From: Baffinella frigidus | Taxonomy: Eukaryota; Cryptophyceae; Cryptomonadales; Baffinellaceae | NCBI GenBank assembly: GCA_026770585.1 | Contig: MU646506.1 | Span: 504,921 to 517,672 of the forward strand | Direction: 5' to 3' | DNA: 12,752 nt | Shown: positions 1 to 8,500 of the stretch, piece after piece | Numbering within the stretch: the stretch's first letter is position 1 | How the letters are laid out: every line of letters begins with the position of its first letter | Position numbers and translations under genes: made by a program | Notes under the pieces: generated by a model | Database searches by the model: none | Told to the model about the DNA's origin: nothing | Seen by the model: only the letters and a program-made list of their open reading frames with translations

Positions 1-340
1 CATCGCCTGCTCCCGCTCCTCTGCCTTCCCGCGCGTGCGCCGAAGACCGACAACGTCGCCTCTTTGACCCCAGGGGCAGGGACAGTGGGATCAGGCCGGC
101 TCGGGGCGTTCTGGGCTATGCAGCTCTCAGAACGTCTTGACAGGTTATGTCGCCCTTACGAGCCGGCTGACGCAAGCTCGTCCACAGCCATCATCGGGGC
201 GCCTCGGATCCAGGCGCCGCCGACCATCGAGTTCATGAGTTCAGGTCCACCCCGTCGCGCGATCCGCGTCGCGGCACGTCGAGCCCTCGCCCCGCTTTCT
301 CTCGTCTCGCGCTCCGTTGTGAGGGGGAGGAGGAGGGGCT
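1..340. other. Unassigned low-copy segment at the window start
   Basis: GC-rich DNA with no recognisable gene. A plus-strand frame stays open from about 64 but has no ATG near its start, and a short minus-strand stretch near 1-60 (…RGKAEEREQAM) looks mildly exon-like. Neither has a family signature or paired splice sites that I could defend. It could be the edge of a neighbouring gene lying to the left. Confidence 0.3.
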
Positions 341-557
341 TCTGCCGTCAGGGAGATTCGGCTTCCTGGTGGCTTCGTCCTCCGAAATATTGTCATCAGG
401 GGGATTCGGCCTCGCTGGGAGCCTCGGCTCCGAAATACCGTCATCGAGGGGGATTCGGCTTCCTGGGGGCTTCGGCCTCCGCTTTCCGTCATCATGAAGG
501 GGGATTCGGCCTCGCTGGGGGCTTGGATTATGGCCTCCGAAAGACCGTCATCAAGGG
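341..557. repeat. Imperfect tandem repeats, about 55-60 bp per unit
   Basis: About four units follow one another, each carrying a GTCATCA-type segment, then GGGGGATTCGGC, then CCTGGGGGCTTCGGCCTCC or CGCTGGGGGC. Units differ by substitutions and small indels. The last unit and a half is also the left arm of the inverted repeat at 465-706. Open reading frames across it are products of the repeat, not genes. Confidence 0.75.
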
Positions 558-706
558 TCAACCCTTGAACCCCCAAGCTCAATTGTATACAAGCCCCCAG
601 CGAGGCCGAATCCCCCTTGATGACGGTCTTTCGGAGGCCATAATCCAAGCCCCCAGCGAGGCCGAATCCCCCTTCATGATGACGGAAAGCGGAGGCCGAA
701 GCCCCC
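465..706. repeat. Perfect 93-nt inverted repeat with 56-nt loop
   Basis: Positions 465-557 read identically to the reverse complement of 614-706, by base-for-base reading. The loop (558-613) begins with a 30-nt sequence (558-587) that recurs directly after the right arm at 741-770. The right arm therefore sits between two direct repeats, which suggests a recent inverted duplication. A transcript of it would fold into a long hairpin. Confidence 0.85.
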
Positions 707-719
707 ATAATCCCTGAAA

Positions 720-1165
720 CCTCAACCCTGAACCCTCAGATCAACCCTTGAACCCCCAAGCTCAATTGTAACCCCTAGCCCCTGACCCCTAACCCCTAAA
801 CCCTGAAATCTAAACCCTAAACCCTAAACCCTAAACCCTAAACCCTAAACCCTAAACCCTAAACCCTAAACCCTAAACCCTAAACCCTAAACCCTAAACC
901 ATAAACCTCAACCCCTCAACCCCTAAACCCCAGCCCTAAACCCTGATTCCTGAACCCTGAACCCTAAACCCTGAAACCTCAACCATGAACCCCAAACTCT
1001 AAAAACTAAATTTTAAAAACTAAACCCTAAACCCTAAACCATACACTCTAAACCCTAAACTCGAATGCTTAAACCCTAGACCCCAAACCCTAAACCCTCA
1101 ACCCCAGAACCATAAACCTGAACCCCAGAACCATAAACCTGAACCCCAGAACCCTGCACCCTCAA
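720..1165. repeat. Interstitial telomere-like array (CCCTAAA)
   Basis: Runs of CCCTAAA and variants (CCCTGAA, CCCTCAA, CCCCTAA). The core at about 810-900 is nearly pure CCCTAAA, about 13 copies. At 1105-1165 a 21-nt higher-order unit (GAACCCCAGAACCATAAACCT) repeats. The array is internal and flanked by ordinary DNA, so it is not a chromosome end as seen here. Confidence 0.9.
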
Positions 1166-1299
1166 ACCATGGCTATAAGTTAACCTGGGTATGGCAAGTT
1201 GTGGACTCACGAACAGGTTATTTGGCTGGCAGTACAGATTTGTACCAGCAACAATACATTTAGGAGCCTCGAATTTTTTCGTATTTTGGGGCCATGATT
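1165..1299. other. Unique AT-richer spacer
   Basis: Non-repetitive DNA between the telomere-like array and the foldback. I see no gene or RNA signature. Confidence 0.4.
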
Positions 1300-1452
1300 G
1301 GGTGCACGTCTGAAGAACGCCGCCCCGAAGGCGAACTCCGATTTCAATTATCTCAACGAGAATCTTGAGATCTCTGAAAAATCTCAAGATTCTCGTCGAG
1401 ATAATTCAAATCGGAGTTCGCCTTCGGGGCGGCGTTCTTCAGACGTGCACCC
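1300..1452. mobile_element. Near-perfect 153-nt foldback (MITE or hairpin)
   Basis: Left arm from 1300 and right arm ending at 1452 are complementary over about 72 nt with only two mismatches that I count, separated by a loop of about 9 nt. Ends are GGGTGCAC…GTGCACCC. It sits between two telomere-like tracts. No clear target-site duplication is visible, and no transposase is encoded. It could equally be a small-RNA hairpin precursor. Confidence 0.75.
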
Positions 1453-1609
1453 AAAACGGCTTCACTTCCAGGAATCTCGAGACGCTAAAATGGTTTTAGG
1501 ATGTGAGTTTAGGGCTTTTCCCGGCCAAAGTTGACAGGGCCACTTTGGGACCCAATCACCACCCGTTTTTCAGGGGTGCCAGACCCATTTCATCATATAC
1601 CCTTGCTCA
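1453..1609. other. Unassigned spacer
   Basis: Non-repetitive DNA after the foldback. One stretch (about 1559-1578) resembles the reverse complement of about 9816-9836 inside intron 10 of the TPR gene, which hints at a shared dispersed repeat. No gene is supported. Confidence 0.35.
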
Positions 1610-1781
1610 AACCTAACCCCCTAAAACCTAAAACATCAACAATCAACCCTAAACCCGAAACACCAAATCGTAAACTGTAAATTCTCAACCCCAAACTTCA
1701 AACCCTAACTTTCTACACTCAAAACCCTGAACCTTAAACCTCGAACCCTCAACTTCAACACCCTAAACCCGAACCCCTAAC
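1610..1781. repeat. Degenerate telomere-like array
   Basis: CCCTAAA, CCCCTAA and CCCGAAA units with many substitutions, running up to the left edge of the duplicated promoter segment. The array abuts the truncated copy of the PPP1R11-like exon at 1782. Confidence 0.75.
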
Positions 1782-2095
1782 CCGCGCTCCTCGCGGCCTC
1801 ACGTCCCTGCACAACCCAGAAGCAGAGCGGTCACCACGGCGCTCCTCCACAGCGCTGCCACTGGGCGCATCCACACACGCAGCGAGCCTCTCCGCTGCTC
1901 AGCGCGCCTGCTCTGCCCCTCCGCTCAAACCGGAGTGACCGTCCACTTATTGTCACAAGACAGCGGCCACACACCAACAGCGCAGCGCTCGTCCTAGCCA
2001 CCCGCACCACCAAGCAAGGAACAGAGGCACGCCCGCACCTGCAGCGTCACCAGGTTGGTCCCAAAGGCGCGTCCGGCGTTCGCCCCAGCTGCCAT
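1777..2095 (-). pseudogene. Truncated duplicate of the PPP1R11-like gene (exon 1 plus scrap of exon 2)
   Basis: Exon 1 is intact at 2095-2039 (MAAGANAGRAFGTNLVTLQ, one substitution from the copy at 3895-3839), with a GT donor. The acceptor lies just before 1806, but exon 2 holds only the first four codons (GREA). These join at a 7-nt microhomology (1794-1800) to a 19-nt piece (1782-1800) identical to 3126-3144 deep in exon 2 of the complete gene. The join removes 444 nt and stays in frame, then meets a stop at 1779-1777. The product would be 28 residues without the PP1-binding region, so I infer it is dead. Confidence 0.8.
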
Positions 2096-2640
2096 CGTCC
2101 GAAAGAGTGCATAAAATCGAGGCTGGAGCAAGAGCAGTTTCCTCAGGCAGACGGTTCGAATTTCGTCCGTTCTATGGCGAAAATGGGCCCGCCCGGCCGG
2201 CACGGGATTAAAAATCAGTCAACTCGAGATCGACAAGGAGGGGCGTCCTCTTTCGGGAGCTAACGTGCAGCGGGATCGGAGGGGCTGTGGTGGCAAACAG
2301 AGCAGCCTGGGTGCTCCTGGGTGCGGCGGGGTGGGATACGAGGGGCGTGAGCGAAGGGGATCGGACTCTGAGAGGGGTTGGAACCCTAACCCTCGGGGAG
2401 GGAGATTGTTCGGGATGTCTGCGGCGGAGGAGTATGAAAAGGAAGAGCGGGATCATGCGGAGATGTTCAAGGAGAGCGGCAACTTCGCCTTCAATGCCGT
2501 GCGCGCCTCAACTTTACGCCTTTGCTGCCCTTCCTCTCGCTCCACCACTTTGTTGAGCTCATTCCACTTCTCTGATGGGCAGGGGCACTGGGAGGCTGCA
2601 ATCACACACTACTCCAAGGCTTTGGAACCACTCCCGGCCT
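1794..2640. repeat. Segmental duplication, copy A (of 3582-about 4455)
   Basis: This stretch matches 3582-4455 at high identity with small indels (offset 1788 at the left, 1800 at the ATG). It contains the 5' ends of both divergent genes and the promoter between them. Similarity stops near 2627-2640, inside TPR exon 2, and at 1794 on the left, inside PPP1R11-like exon 2. So it is centred on the shared promoter and cuts both genes. Confidence 0.9.
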
Positions 2641-2681
2641 CACCAATTTGGCGAGAACAAAATAGACTGAGACGGAGCTAG
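2415..2681 (+). pseudogene. Truncated duplicate of the TPR co-chaperone gene (exons 1-2)
   Basis: Exon 1 (2415-2498) encodes the same 28 residues as the exon at 4215, ending at a GT donor (GTGCGC). Exon 2 starts at 2583 and matches the functional copy for 15 codons (GHWEAAITHYSKALE), then loses homology after 2627 and runs to a stop at 2681. The SNRS helix and the clamp Asn of TPR1 are missing. It may still be transcribed from its own promoter copy, but I infer no folded TPR domain. Confidence 0.8.
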
Positions 2682-3063
2682 ATATGGTACGGTGCATTTG
2701 GCTCCAACGCCTGGATTTGAACCACGGTGTAATTACAATGCCAGACACACCCCTTGACCAGCCTGACACAAGACACAACTCTTACTTACAAGTACAAGCT
2801 TCTTGCCTCTGGGGGGCTCACAGGCTTTCCTTCCTGTACTCCTACACTCTACTCACACACCCCGTCCCCTCTCCAGGCGCGCGGGCGGCCCGAGAAGGCC
2901 GTGCGCCACATTTCTCTGGCCACCCGGCAGATGCGCGCATGTCCCAACCTCGCGAACAGGCACACGACAACCTTGCGGCCCAGCCCCCACTTCCAAGGCC
3001 GGCTGCAGCACACCAGCTTGGTCATCCAAGCTCAGCTACTGCAGTTGAAATGCGCGCGCATGA
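2682..3063. other. Unassigned stretch with a weak candidate plus-strand exon
   Basis: A pyrimidine-rich tract ends in CTCTCCAG at 2877, followed by an open frame beginning ARGRPEKAVRHISLATRQM, whose pattern is faintly TPR-like and which stays open past 3064, where it opposes the PPP1R11-like gene. No good donor closes it. It may be a leftover exon of the truncated TPR copy or noise. The part at 2756-2787 is a 32-nt repeat also found at 8387-8418. Confidence 0.3.
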
Positions 3064-3594
3064 TCACTGCGGAGCGCGGTTCTCCGCCTGGAGCTGCCCG
3101 ACAGCCGCCGCGTCCAGCCGCAGGTCCGCGCTCCTCGCGGCCTCCTCCGCGATCCACTCCCAGCCAGGCGCGGCTCCTGCTGGTGCTCCTGCGCGCAACG
3201 CTCCCCCAGCTGCGCCCCAAACGCCTGGGAAGCCGGCGCTTCCGCTTTCCTGATCCTGCACCTGCACCCGCTGCGAGAACGGGCCGCGGCGCTGGCCACG
3301 ACCGCCACTGCCCCCGTCGCGCCCAGCGCCCGCCTCTCCGCTAGGCCCGCCCTCGCTGCCGTCATCGTCGCGAGAACACTTATCGGGGACACGTCTCCGC
3401 GCACCGCCTGGGCTGTCATCCCCGCTCTCGCTTTCTGAGGAGCTCTCGCCAAACTTCTTGCGCTTGTGGAAGATGCAGCACTTGTTTGACTTTCGCTTGC
3501 CCATGTCCTCGTTGTCAACCACATCCACGCCCCAGTTAACCGACTTTTTCGATCGCAGCCGCAGCGTCAAAGTCGTCTCCACGGCCTCACGTCC
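3064..3594 (-). CDS. PPP1R11: PPP1R11-like exon 2
   Basis: The acceptor is …TGGGTTGTGCAG|GGACG. The first 60 codons hold all conserved family motifs. The last 70 codons contain a Glu/Ala/Leu-rich stretch (EEAARSADLRL…VGQLQAENR) that could be a coiled coil. In the middle (about 3160-3260) the alternative frame looks more helix-like (FGAQLGERCAQEHQQE), so a pair of compensating indels or an unseen splice is possible. Confidence 0.8.
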   Translation of the reverse strand, partial: GREAVETTLTLRLRSKKSVNWGVDVVDNEDMGKRKSNKCCIFHKRKKFGESSSESESGDDSPGGARRRVPDKCSRDDDGSEGGPSGEAGAGRDGGSGGRGQRRGPFSQRVQVQDQESGSAGFPGVWGAAGGALRAGAPAGAAPGWEWIAEEAARSADLRLDAAAVGQLQAENRAPQ

Positions 3595-3895
3595 CTGCAC
3601 AACCCAGAAGCAGAGCGGTCACCACGGCGATCCTCCACAACACTGCCACTGGGCGCATCCACACAAGCAGCGAACCTCTCCGCTGCTCAACTCGCCTCAT
3701 CTGCCCCTCCGCTCAAACCAGAGTGACAGTCCTGACCTTGCGAAAAGCTATCTCACAAGACAGCGGCCACGCACCAACAGCGCAGCGCTCGTCCTAGCCA
3801 CCCGCACCACCAAGCAAGGAACAGAGGCACGCCCGCACCTGCAGCGTCACCACGTTGGTCCCAAAGGCGCGTCCAGCGTTCGCTCCAGCTGCCAT
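3064..3895 (-). CDS. PPP1R11: Protein phosphatase 1 inhibitor-3 homologue (PPP1R11/Ypi1 family)
   Basis: Two exons: 3895-3839 (19 codons, ATG at 3895) and 3594-3064 (176 codons plus TGA), joined phase 0 across a 244-nt GT..AG intron, for about 195 residues. The family core is clear. KKSVNW at 35-40 is an RVxF-type PP1 docking motif. VDNEDMGKRKSNKCCIFHK at 45-63 matches the family's VDNEHMG…SKCC segment, and FGESSSESES follows at 67-76. Known relatives are small disordered proteins that bind and restrain PP1, largely in the nucleus. The tail after residue 80 is low-complexity Gly/Asp/Ser then Ala/Glu-rich, longer than in animals and of unsure frame. It is divergent from the TPR gene, ATGs 319 bp apart. 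A single-exon reading from 3600 would need a GTG start, so I prefer the upstream exon. Confidence 0.88.
3839..3895 (-). CDS. PPP1R11: PPP1R11-like exon 1
   Basis: Encodes MAAGANAGRAFGTNVVTLQ and ends CTGCAG|GTGCGG. A short Ala/Gly-rich and Thr/Val-rich leader followed by GREAVETTLTLRL resembles the N terminus of animal inhibitor-3 in character. The exon and its donor are also preserved in the duplicate at 2095-2039. Confidence 0.75.
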
Positions 3896-4214
3896 CGTCT
3901 GGAGAAGTGCATAAAATCGAGGCTGGAGCAAGAGCAGTTTCCTCAGGCAGACGGTTCGAATTTCGTCCGTTCTATGGTGAAAATGGGCCCGCCCGGCCGG
4001 CACGGGAATAAAAATCAGTCAACTCGAGATCGACGAGGAGGGGCGTCCTCTTTCGGGAGCTAACGTGCAGCGGGATCGGAGGGGCTGTGCTGGCAAACAG
4101 AGCAGCCTGGGTGCTCCTGGGTGCGGCGGGGTGGGATACGAGGGGCGTGAGCGAAGGGGATCGGACTCTGAGAGGGGTTGGACCCCTAACCCTCGGGGAG
4201 GGAGATTGTTCGGG
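3896..4214. promoter_or_regulatory. Bidirectional promoter / 5' UTRs of the two divergent genes
   Basis: The 319 bp between the two ATGs is GC-rich with no canonical TATA box. It carries a plant-type TGGGCC motif at 3984-3989 (also at 2184-2189 in the duplicate) and AT-rich patches at about 3909-3915 and 4007-4013. A plus-strand upstream ORF of 29 codons (3974-4063) is open in both copies, but its differences between copies are all amino-acid-changing, so it is probably not a selected peptide. Transcription start sites cannot be seen. Confidence 0.55.
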
Positions 4215-4298
4215 ATGTCTGCGGCGGAGGAGTATGAAAAGGAGGAGCGGGACCATGCGGAGATGTTCAAGGAGAGCGGCAACTTCGCCTTCAATGCC
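4215..4298 (+). CDS. TPR gene exon 1 (start codon, helix A of TPR1)
   Basis: 28 codons, ATG in GTTCGGGATGTCT, ending FKESGNFAFNA at GCC|GTACGC, phase 0. The charged N terminus (EEYEKEERDHAE) precedes the clamp residues K19 and N23. The frame is open upstream to 4065 but without an ATG, so this ATG is the natural start. It is also conserved in the duplicate at 2415. Confidence 0.85.
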
Positions 4299-5452
4299 GT
4301 ACGCGCCCCAACCCCACGCCTTTGCTGCCCTTCCTCTCGCTCCACCACTCCAGGTGTCGAGTCATCCACCTTTCTGATACACCTCTCTGATGAGCAGGGG
4401 CACTGGGAGGCTGCAATCACATACTACTCCAAGGCCTTGGAATCGCGGCCGGGGTGGGGGATCGTGTACAGCAATCGGAGCCATGCCTTGTCCAAACTGG
4501 GCCGGTCAGACCTTCCCACGACCTCGACATCTCTGCAACCTCCGCTCGAAACCATCTTGAGGCGCAAAGAGTGTAAAAGAGCCAGCCATGTCGCTCACGC
4601 TGCTCCGCTCCGTGTTCCGCAGGTTTCAGCAGGCTTTGGAAGACGCGGAGCGATGCGTTGCGGCAGACAGCAGGTGTTTTCTCTGCCCTTTCCTGTGCCT
4701 CTTCGCTTGCAACTCGAATCCAGCCTCGCCGCTTGCCGCCAGTGTGTTCCTGAGTGTCTGGCAAGAATGCGGAACACGAGGCGTGTAGTGTGTACGGCAC
4801 GGGCCAGTCGACGCGAGATAAGCCGATGCGACCCCCCGCGTCCCAGCAATTGCGAGTCGAGCTTGCAGGGAAGACGCGTGACTTCGCGGCGGGCTCGTTC
4901 TTAACTCTCACAGACTTTTGTATCACTCAACTCAAGGAGTAACGGCCTACCCAGGACCGGTGTCGAGAATAATATTGTAGAATTTGGGTTGGCTTGGATT
5001 TTTCAGGGTCGGGTCGGGCGGAAATCCGACGAAAATGCGCCGTTTTGTGTATTCTTATGGGTGGGGGGTGCTATCTTGTCATCAATCTCATGCAGAACAT
5101 AGCATAAAACCTCATTTCCTCGAATTTGCCGACCTGACCCCGAATTCAAGCCAACCCGAATTCCACAAGAACGAAGAAGAAGCAGGAAGACGCGTGTGTT
5201 GAAGTATTCAACACACGTTGAACTATTGACGCGTGTGTTGCGATTCCTCAACCCTGAACCCCCAACCCTGAACCCTGAACCCTAACACAGGTGGTGGAAG
5301 GGCTTCTACCGCCTTGGAGAGGCTTTGATGCGCCTCGAGCGATTCGAAGAAGCCCACTCGGTACCTCCTCCTCCCTCTATCTCCTTCGCTATCCCTCTCT
5401 CCCCTCTCTATCTTCTTATCCATCCCTTTCCCTCTCTCTCCCTCTCTCTGTC

Positions 5453-5504
<52 letters not shown>

Positions 5505-5510
5505 GCTCTC

Positions 5511-5546
<36 letters not shown>

Positions 5547-8500
5547 CTCGGTACGTCCTCCTCCCTCTCGCGCCTCGTTCGAACCCCCAGCAGCAGTGCG
5601 ACAGTTCGAACCCCACAGCCAGCCGCAGTGCGACCATTGCTGTCTCCGTTGGAACCCCCAGTCTTGTTCGAACCCCCCGCCAGCCACAGTGCGACAATTT
5701 CTGTCTCCGTTCGAACCCCCAACCAGCCGCAGTGCGATAATTTCTGTCGCCGTCTCCGGAATGCCAGGACGTTTTCGTTGCGCTCAGGGGAAGCACGATT
5801 GGCTGGCAACCCTAAACCCTAAAGCCTAAACCGTAAACCGTAGACCGTAAACCCGAAACCGTAAACCGTAAACCGTAAACCGTAAACCGTAAACCCTAAA
5901 CCCTAGACTCTAAACCCCAAATCCTTAACCCTCAACCCTAAACCCTAAATCCTAGACTCTAAACCCCCAACCGTCAACCCTAAACCCGAATCCAGGCGTT
6001 CCGGAGGAGCTTCGCGTGCCGATCGTGCCCCAGCGACAGGTTTGGGGTTTGGGGTTCAGGGTTTAGGGTTTAGGGTTTAGGGTTTGGGGTTTGGGGTTGA
6101 GGGTTGAGGGTTTATGGTTTATGGTTTAGGGTTTAGGGATTAGGGTTTGGGGTTTAGGCTTTAGGCTTTAGGATTTAGGCTTCAAGCTTCAGGGTTTATG
6201 GTTTGAGGTTCAAGGTTTAGGGTTTATGGTTGAGGGTTAAGTGCCGATTGTGCCCCTGCGACAGGTGTGCCACGCCATAATATAGGAAGGGGTCGCCAAA
6301 AGTCGATTTCCCCTCAAGGCAGTGGTTTCCAAAAGTCAATTTCCCCTCAGGGCAGTGGTTTCCAAATGTCAAAAACCGCAACCTGGTACGGTTCCAATTG
6401 GATCAACCCCCTCCAACTCTCTGGCGTGGTTTGCGAAGGGTCCTCAGAGGGGAGCTAACGTGCAGCGGGATCGGAAGGGCGGTGGTGGCAAACAGAGCAG
6501 CGTGGGTGCTCCTGGCCGCGAGAAATAACTGCTCCTTCGGTTTAAAATCACCACGGTTTTAAATGGGCCCCTCTAGCATTCTCGTGCGGTTCTTAAGACG
6601 GATCCCAACACGAAGAAATAACAGTGCGTTGGGTCACCAGGTGCCCGGAGCTGATCAAGAAACTAGCAGAAGCGCGGCAGAAAGCAGACCCGCCCGGTCA
6701 CGTGGCTCCGGCGCGCGCGGGAGCCGAGGTGTGTGCCAGCAACCCGTTTGTCTCCTTCCATTATAATCTAATTACGAATTACCAATTAATTAATTACTAC
6801 TAATGGGTTAAAAATATCATCCACCGTCGTCTCTTTCGTCTCCTATCATCAAAATCGAATGACTAATGATAGAAGAGATGTTCGAGGTGCTTGGCCCCAG
6901 CAGCACGAATGCGGCGCCCCCAGGCAGGTCGGGTTCTGTTGATTGCGTACCCTCGATACAGGTCCTAGAAAGGCCGTCACGCCTTGAGTTGAGTGACACA
7001 ATAGTACACGCGCTTTGCGGAACGAGCCCGCCTCGGACAGGTCGGGTACGCTGGGCTAGCCGCAGATCCTAGGCTCATAACCTGATACCTAGGCTCGTAA
7101 CCTTAGACCGGGACCGGGGGGTACGCAGAAGTCCCCCCCTCCAGGATTTCCATCAGGCAGGGGAGGTCGGGGGAGGCGCTGAATGTGGCTACCCCCGGTA
7201 CAGGTGGGGTACGGTGGGAGATACGGTTTTCGTGGGTAGTAATTAAGAATTGCATTGATGACCCCCGGCAGGTGGGTTACGCAGGGCTAGCTGCCGGTGC
7301 GGTTGGGTACGCGGAGCTTGCTGCTGCAGGGGACGCGATGCGCCAGGTGACGTCAACCCCCATACACACCGTCAACTTTGGACACTCCACTCCGTCAACT
7401 TGAGTCAACTTTACACACACCGTCAACCCCGATACACACCGTCATATTTGAGTAGGCGGGGGTTCCAACCTCGCGTGTTCGGACCCTGAAGTTTAACCTT
7501 CAAAGTCAACCTCCTGAAGTCAACCGTGTTCGGATTCTTTTAAGTTAAAAGTGCGCATGGGCGGTGTGGGGAGGCGCTGGAAATTTGTACGGAGTTGAGT
7601 CCAAATACCACACGAGAACGCTAGAGGGGCCTATTTATATGTGGGGGAAAAAAGGTTGTAGCTATTTGTACCAGGATAAGGTAAAGTAACCTCGTGCCTG
7701 GTAAAAAATGTACCAGGCGCGAGGTTACTTTTATCTTATCCTGGTACAAATTTGAGCATTTGTATAGTAAAGACTTTATACGTCCGGTTTTTAATAGGCC
7801 CCTCTAGCATCCTCGAGTGGTAAGACCCCATGTAACGTAAGGTTTCTGGATGACAGGGGCGGTGGGGGGAGGCGCTGCGGGCGCTGGATGCGTGCGCAGG
7901 CCGGGACTGCGTCGCGGACATGCAGAAGGTCAAGGTCACCACCTACCCCACATTTCATTTCGGAAGATAACTGAATCACTTCCTTTTCAATAGGAGCTTG
8001 AATAGGAGAAATTAATGAGGGCATAGTAAATTTAATTATGCTTCCTCATCAAATGAAAATGCTCATCAGGGAACTGGTTCAGTTATCTTTCGAGATGAGA
8101 TTCTTGGAAGGGGTCGCCAAAAGTCAATTCTCCGGAAAGACTAAGGGGGGATTGTTTTACTTTTGGGATAGTAGGGATTGCGTCGCGGGCACACAGAAGG
8201 TTCAAGGTGACCACCCGCCACCTGAAGTGGACCAGATCGAGATGATTCGCTACATCAATTTTCACCAGGATTCTACTCTCAGAGTAGACCTCTCTGAAGC
8301 AAATGGCTCAAGCTACAATCCCGATTTGGGCGCGATTGCGTCGCTGACATGCAGCAGGTCAAGGTGAGGGGCCAGACCCAACCCGGGACCAGCCTGCCAC
8401 AAGACATAACTCTTACTTGGTGACACACGACATAACTCTAAGTGACACACACATACCTTTTACTAAGGAGGGACTGCGTCGCTGACATGCAGAAGGTCAA

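Larger units (their letters stand above)
3582..4455. repeat. Segmental duplication, copy B (presumed parental)
   Basis: Counterpart of 1794-2640. Both genes continue intact beyond the edges of this segment, whereas they are cut in copy A, so I infer that B is the source or the retained functional copy. A third scrap of the same segment (5' UTR part, matching about 4049-4115) sits at 6449-6515. Confidence 0.85.

Noticed and set aside
64-717. Long plus- and minus-strand frames at the window start
   Set aside because: The plus-strand frame has no ATG at its start, and most of both is tandem and inverted repeat sequence.
810-900. Chromosome end (true telomere)
   Set aside because: The pure heptamer block is only about 90 bp, internal, and flanked by degenerate repeats and genes. 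It is an interstitial array.
2690-2735. tRNA-like 3' half on the minus strand (GGTTCAAATCC with a following CCA)
   Set aside because: The T-stem has a mismatch, no matching 5' acceptor strand or D-arm is found within tRNA distance, and no good anticodon arm forms. At most it is a tRNA-derived repeat scrap.
3974-4063. 29-codon upstream ORF as a conserved regulatory peptide
   Set aside because: It is open in both duplicates, but all the differences I see between them change the amino acid, which argues against selection on the peptide.
5223-5822. Several long overlapping frames on both strands around the CT microsatellite
   Set aside because: They consist of Ser/Leu or Arg/Glu repeats created by CT/GA runs, lie within an intron, and show no domain.
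6866-6927. Exon beginning MIEEMFEVLGPSSTNAAPP
   Set aside because: It looks protein-like, but I found no acceptor and donor pair that keeps phase with exon 6 and exon 7. It would fit exon 6's alternative donor at 6696 but then runs out of frame. Left out of the model.
8038-8367. 109-codon plus-strand ORF
   Set aside because: It starts inside a foldback element and runs through two copies of the exon 8 junction. It is a mosaic of repeats without a domain.
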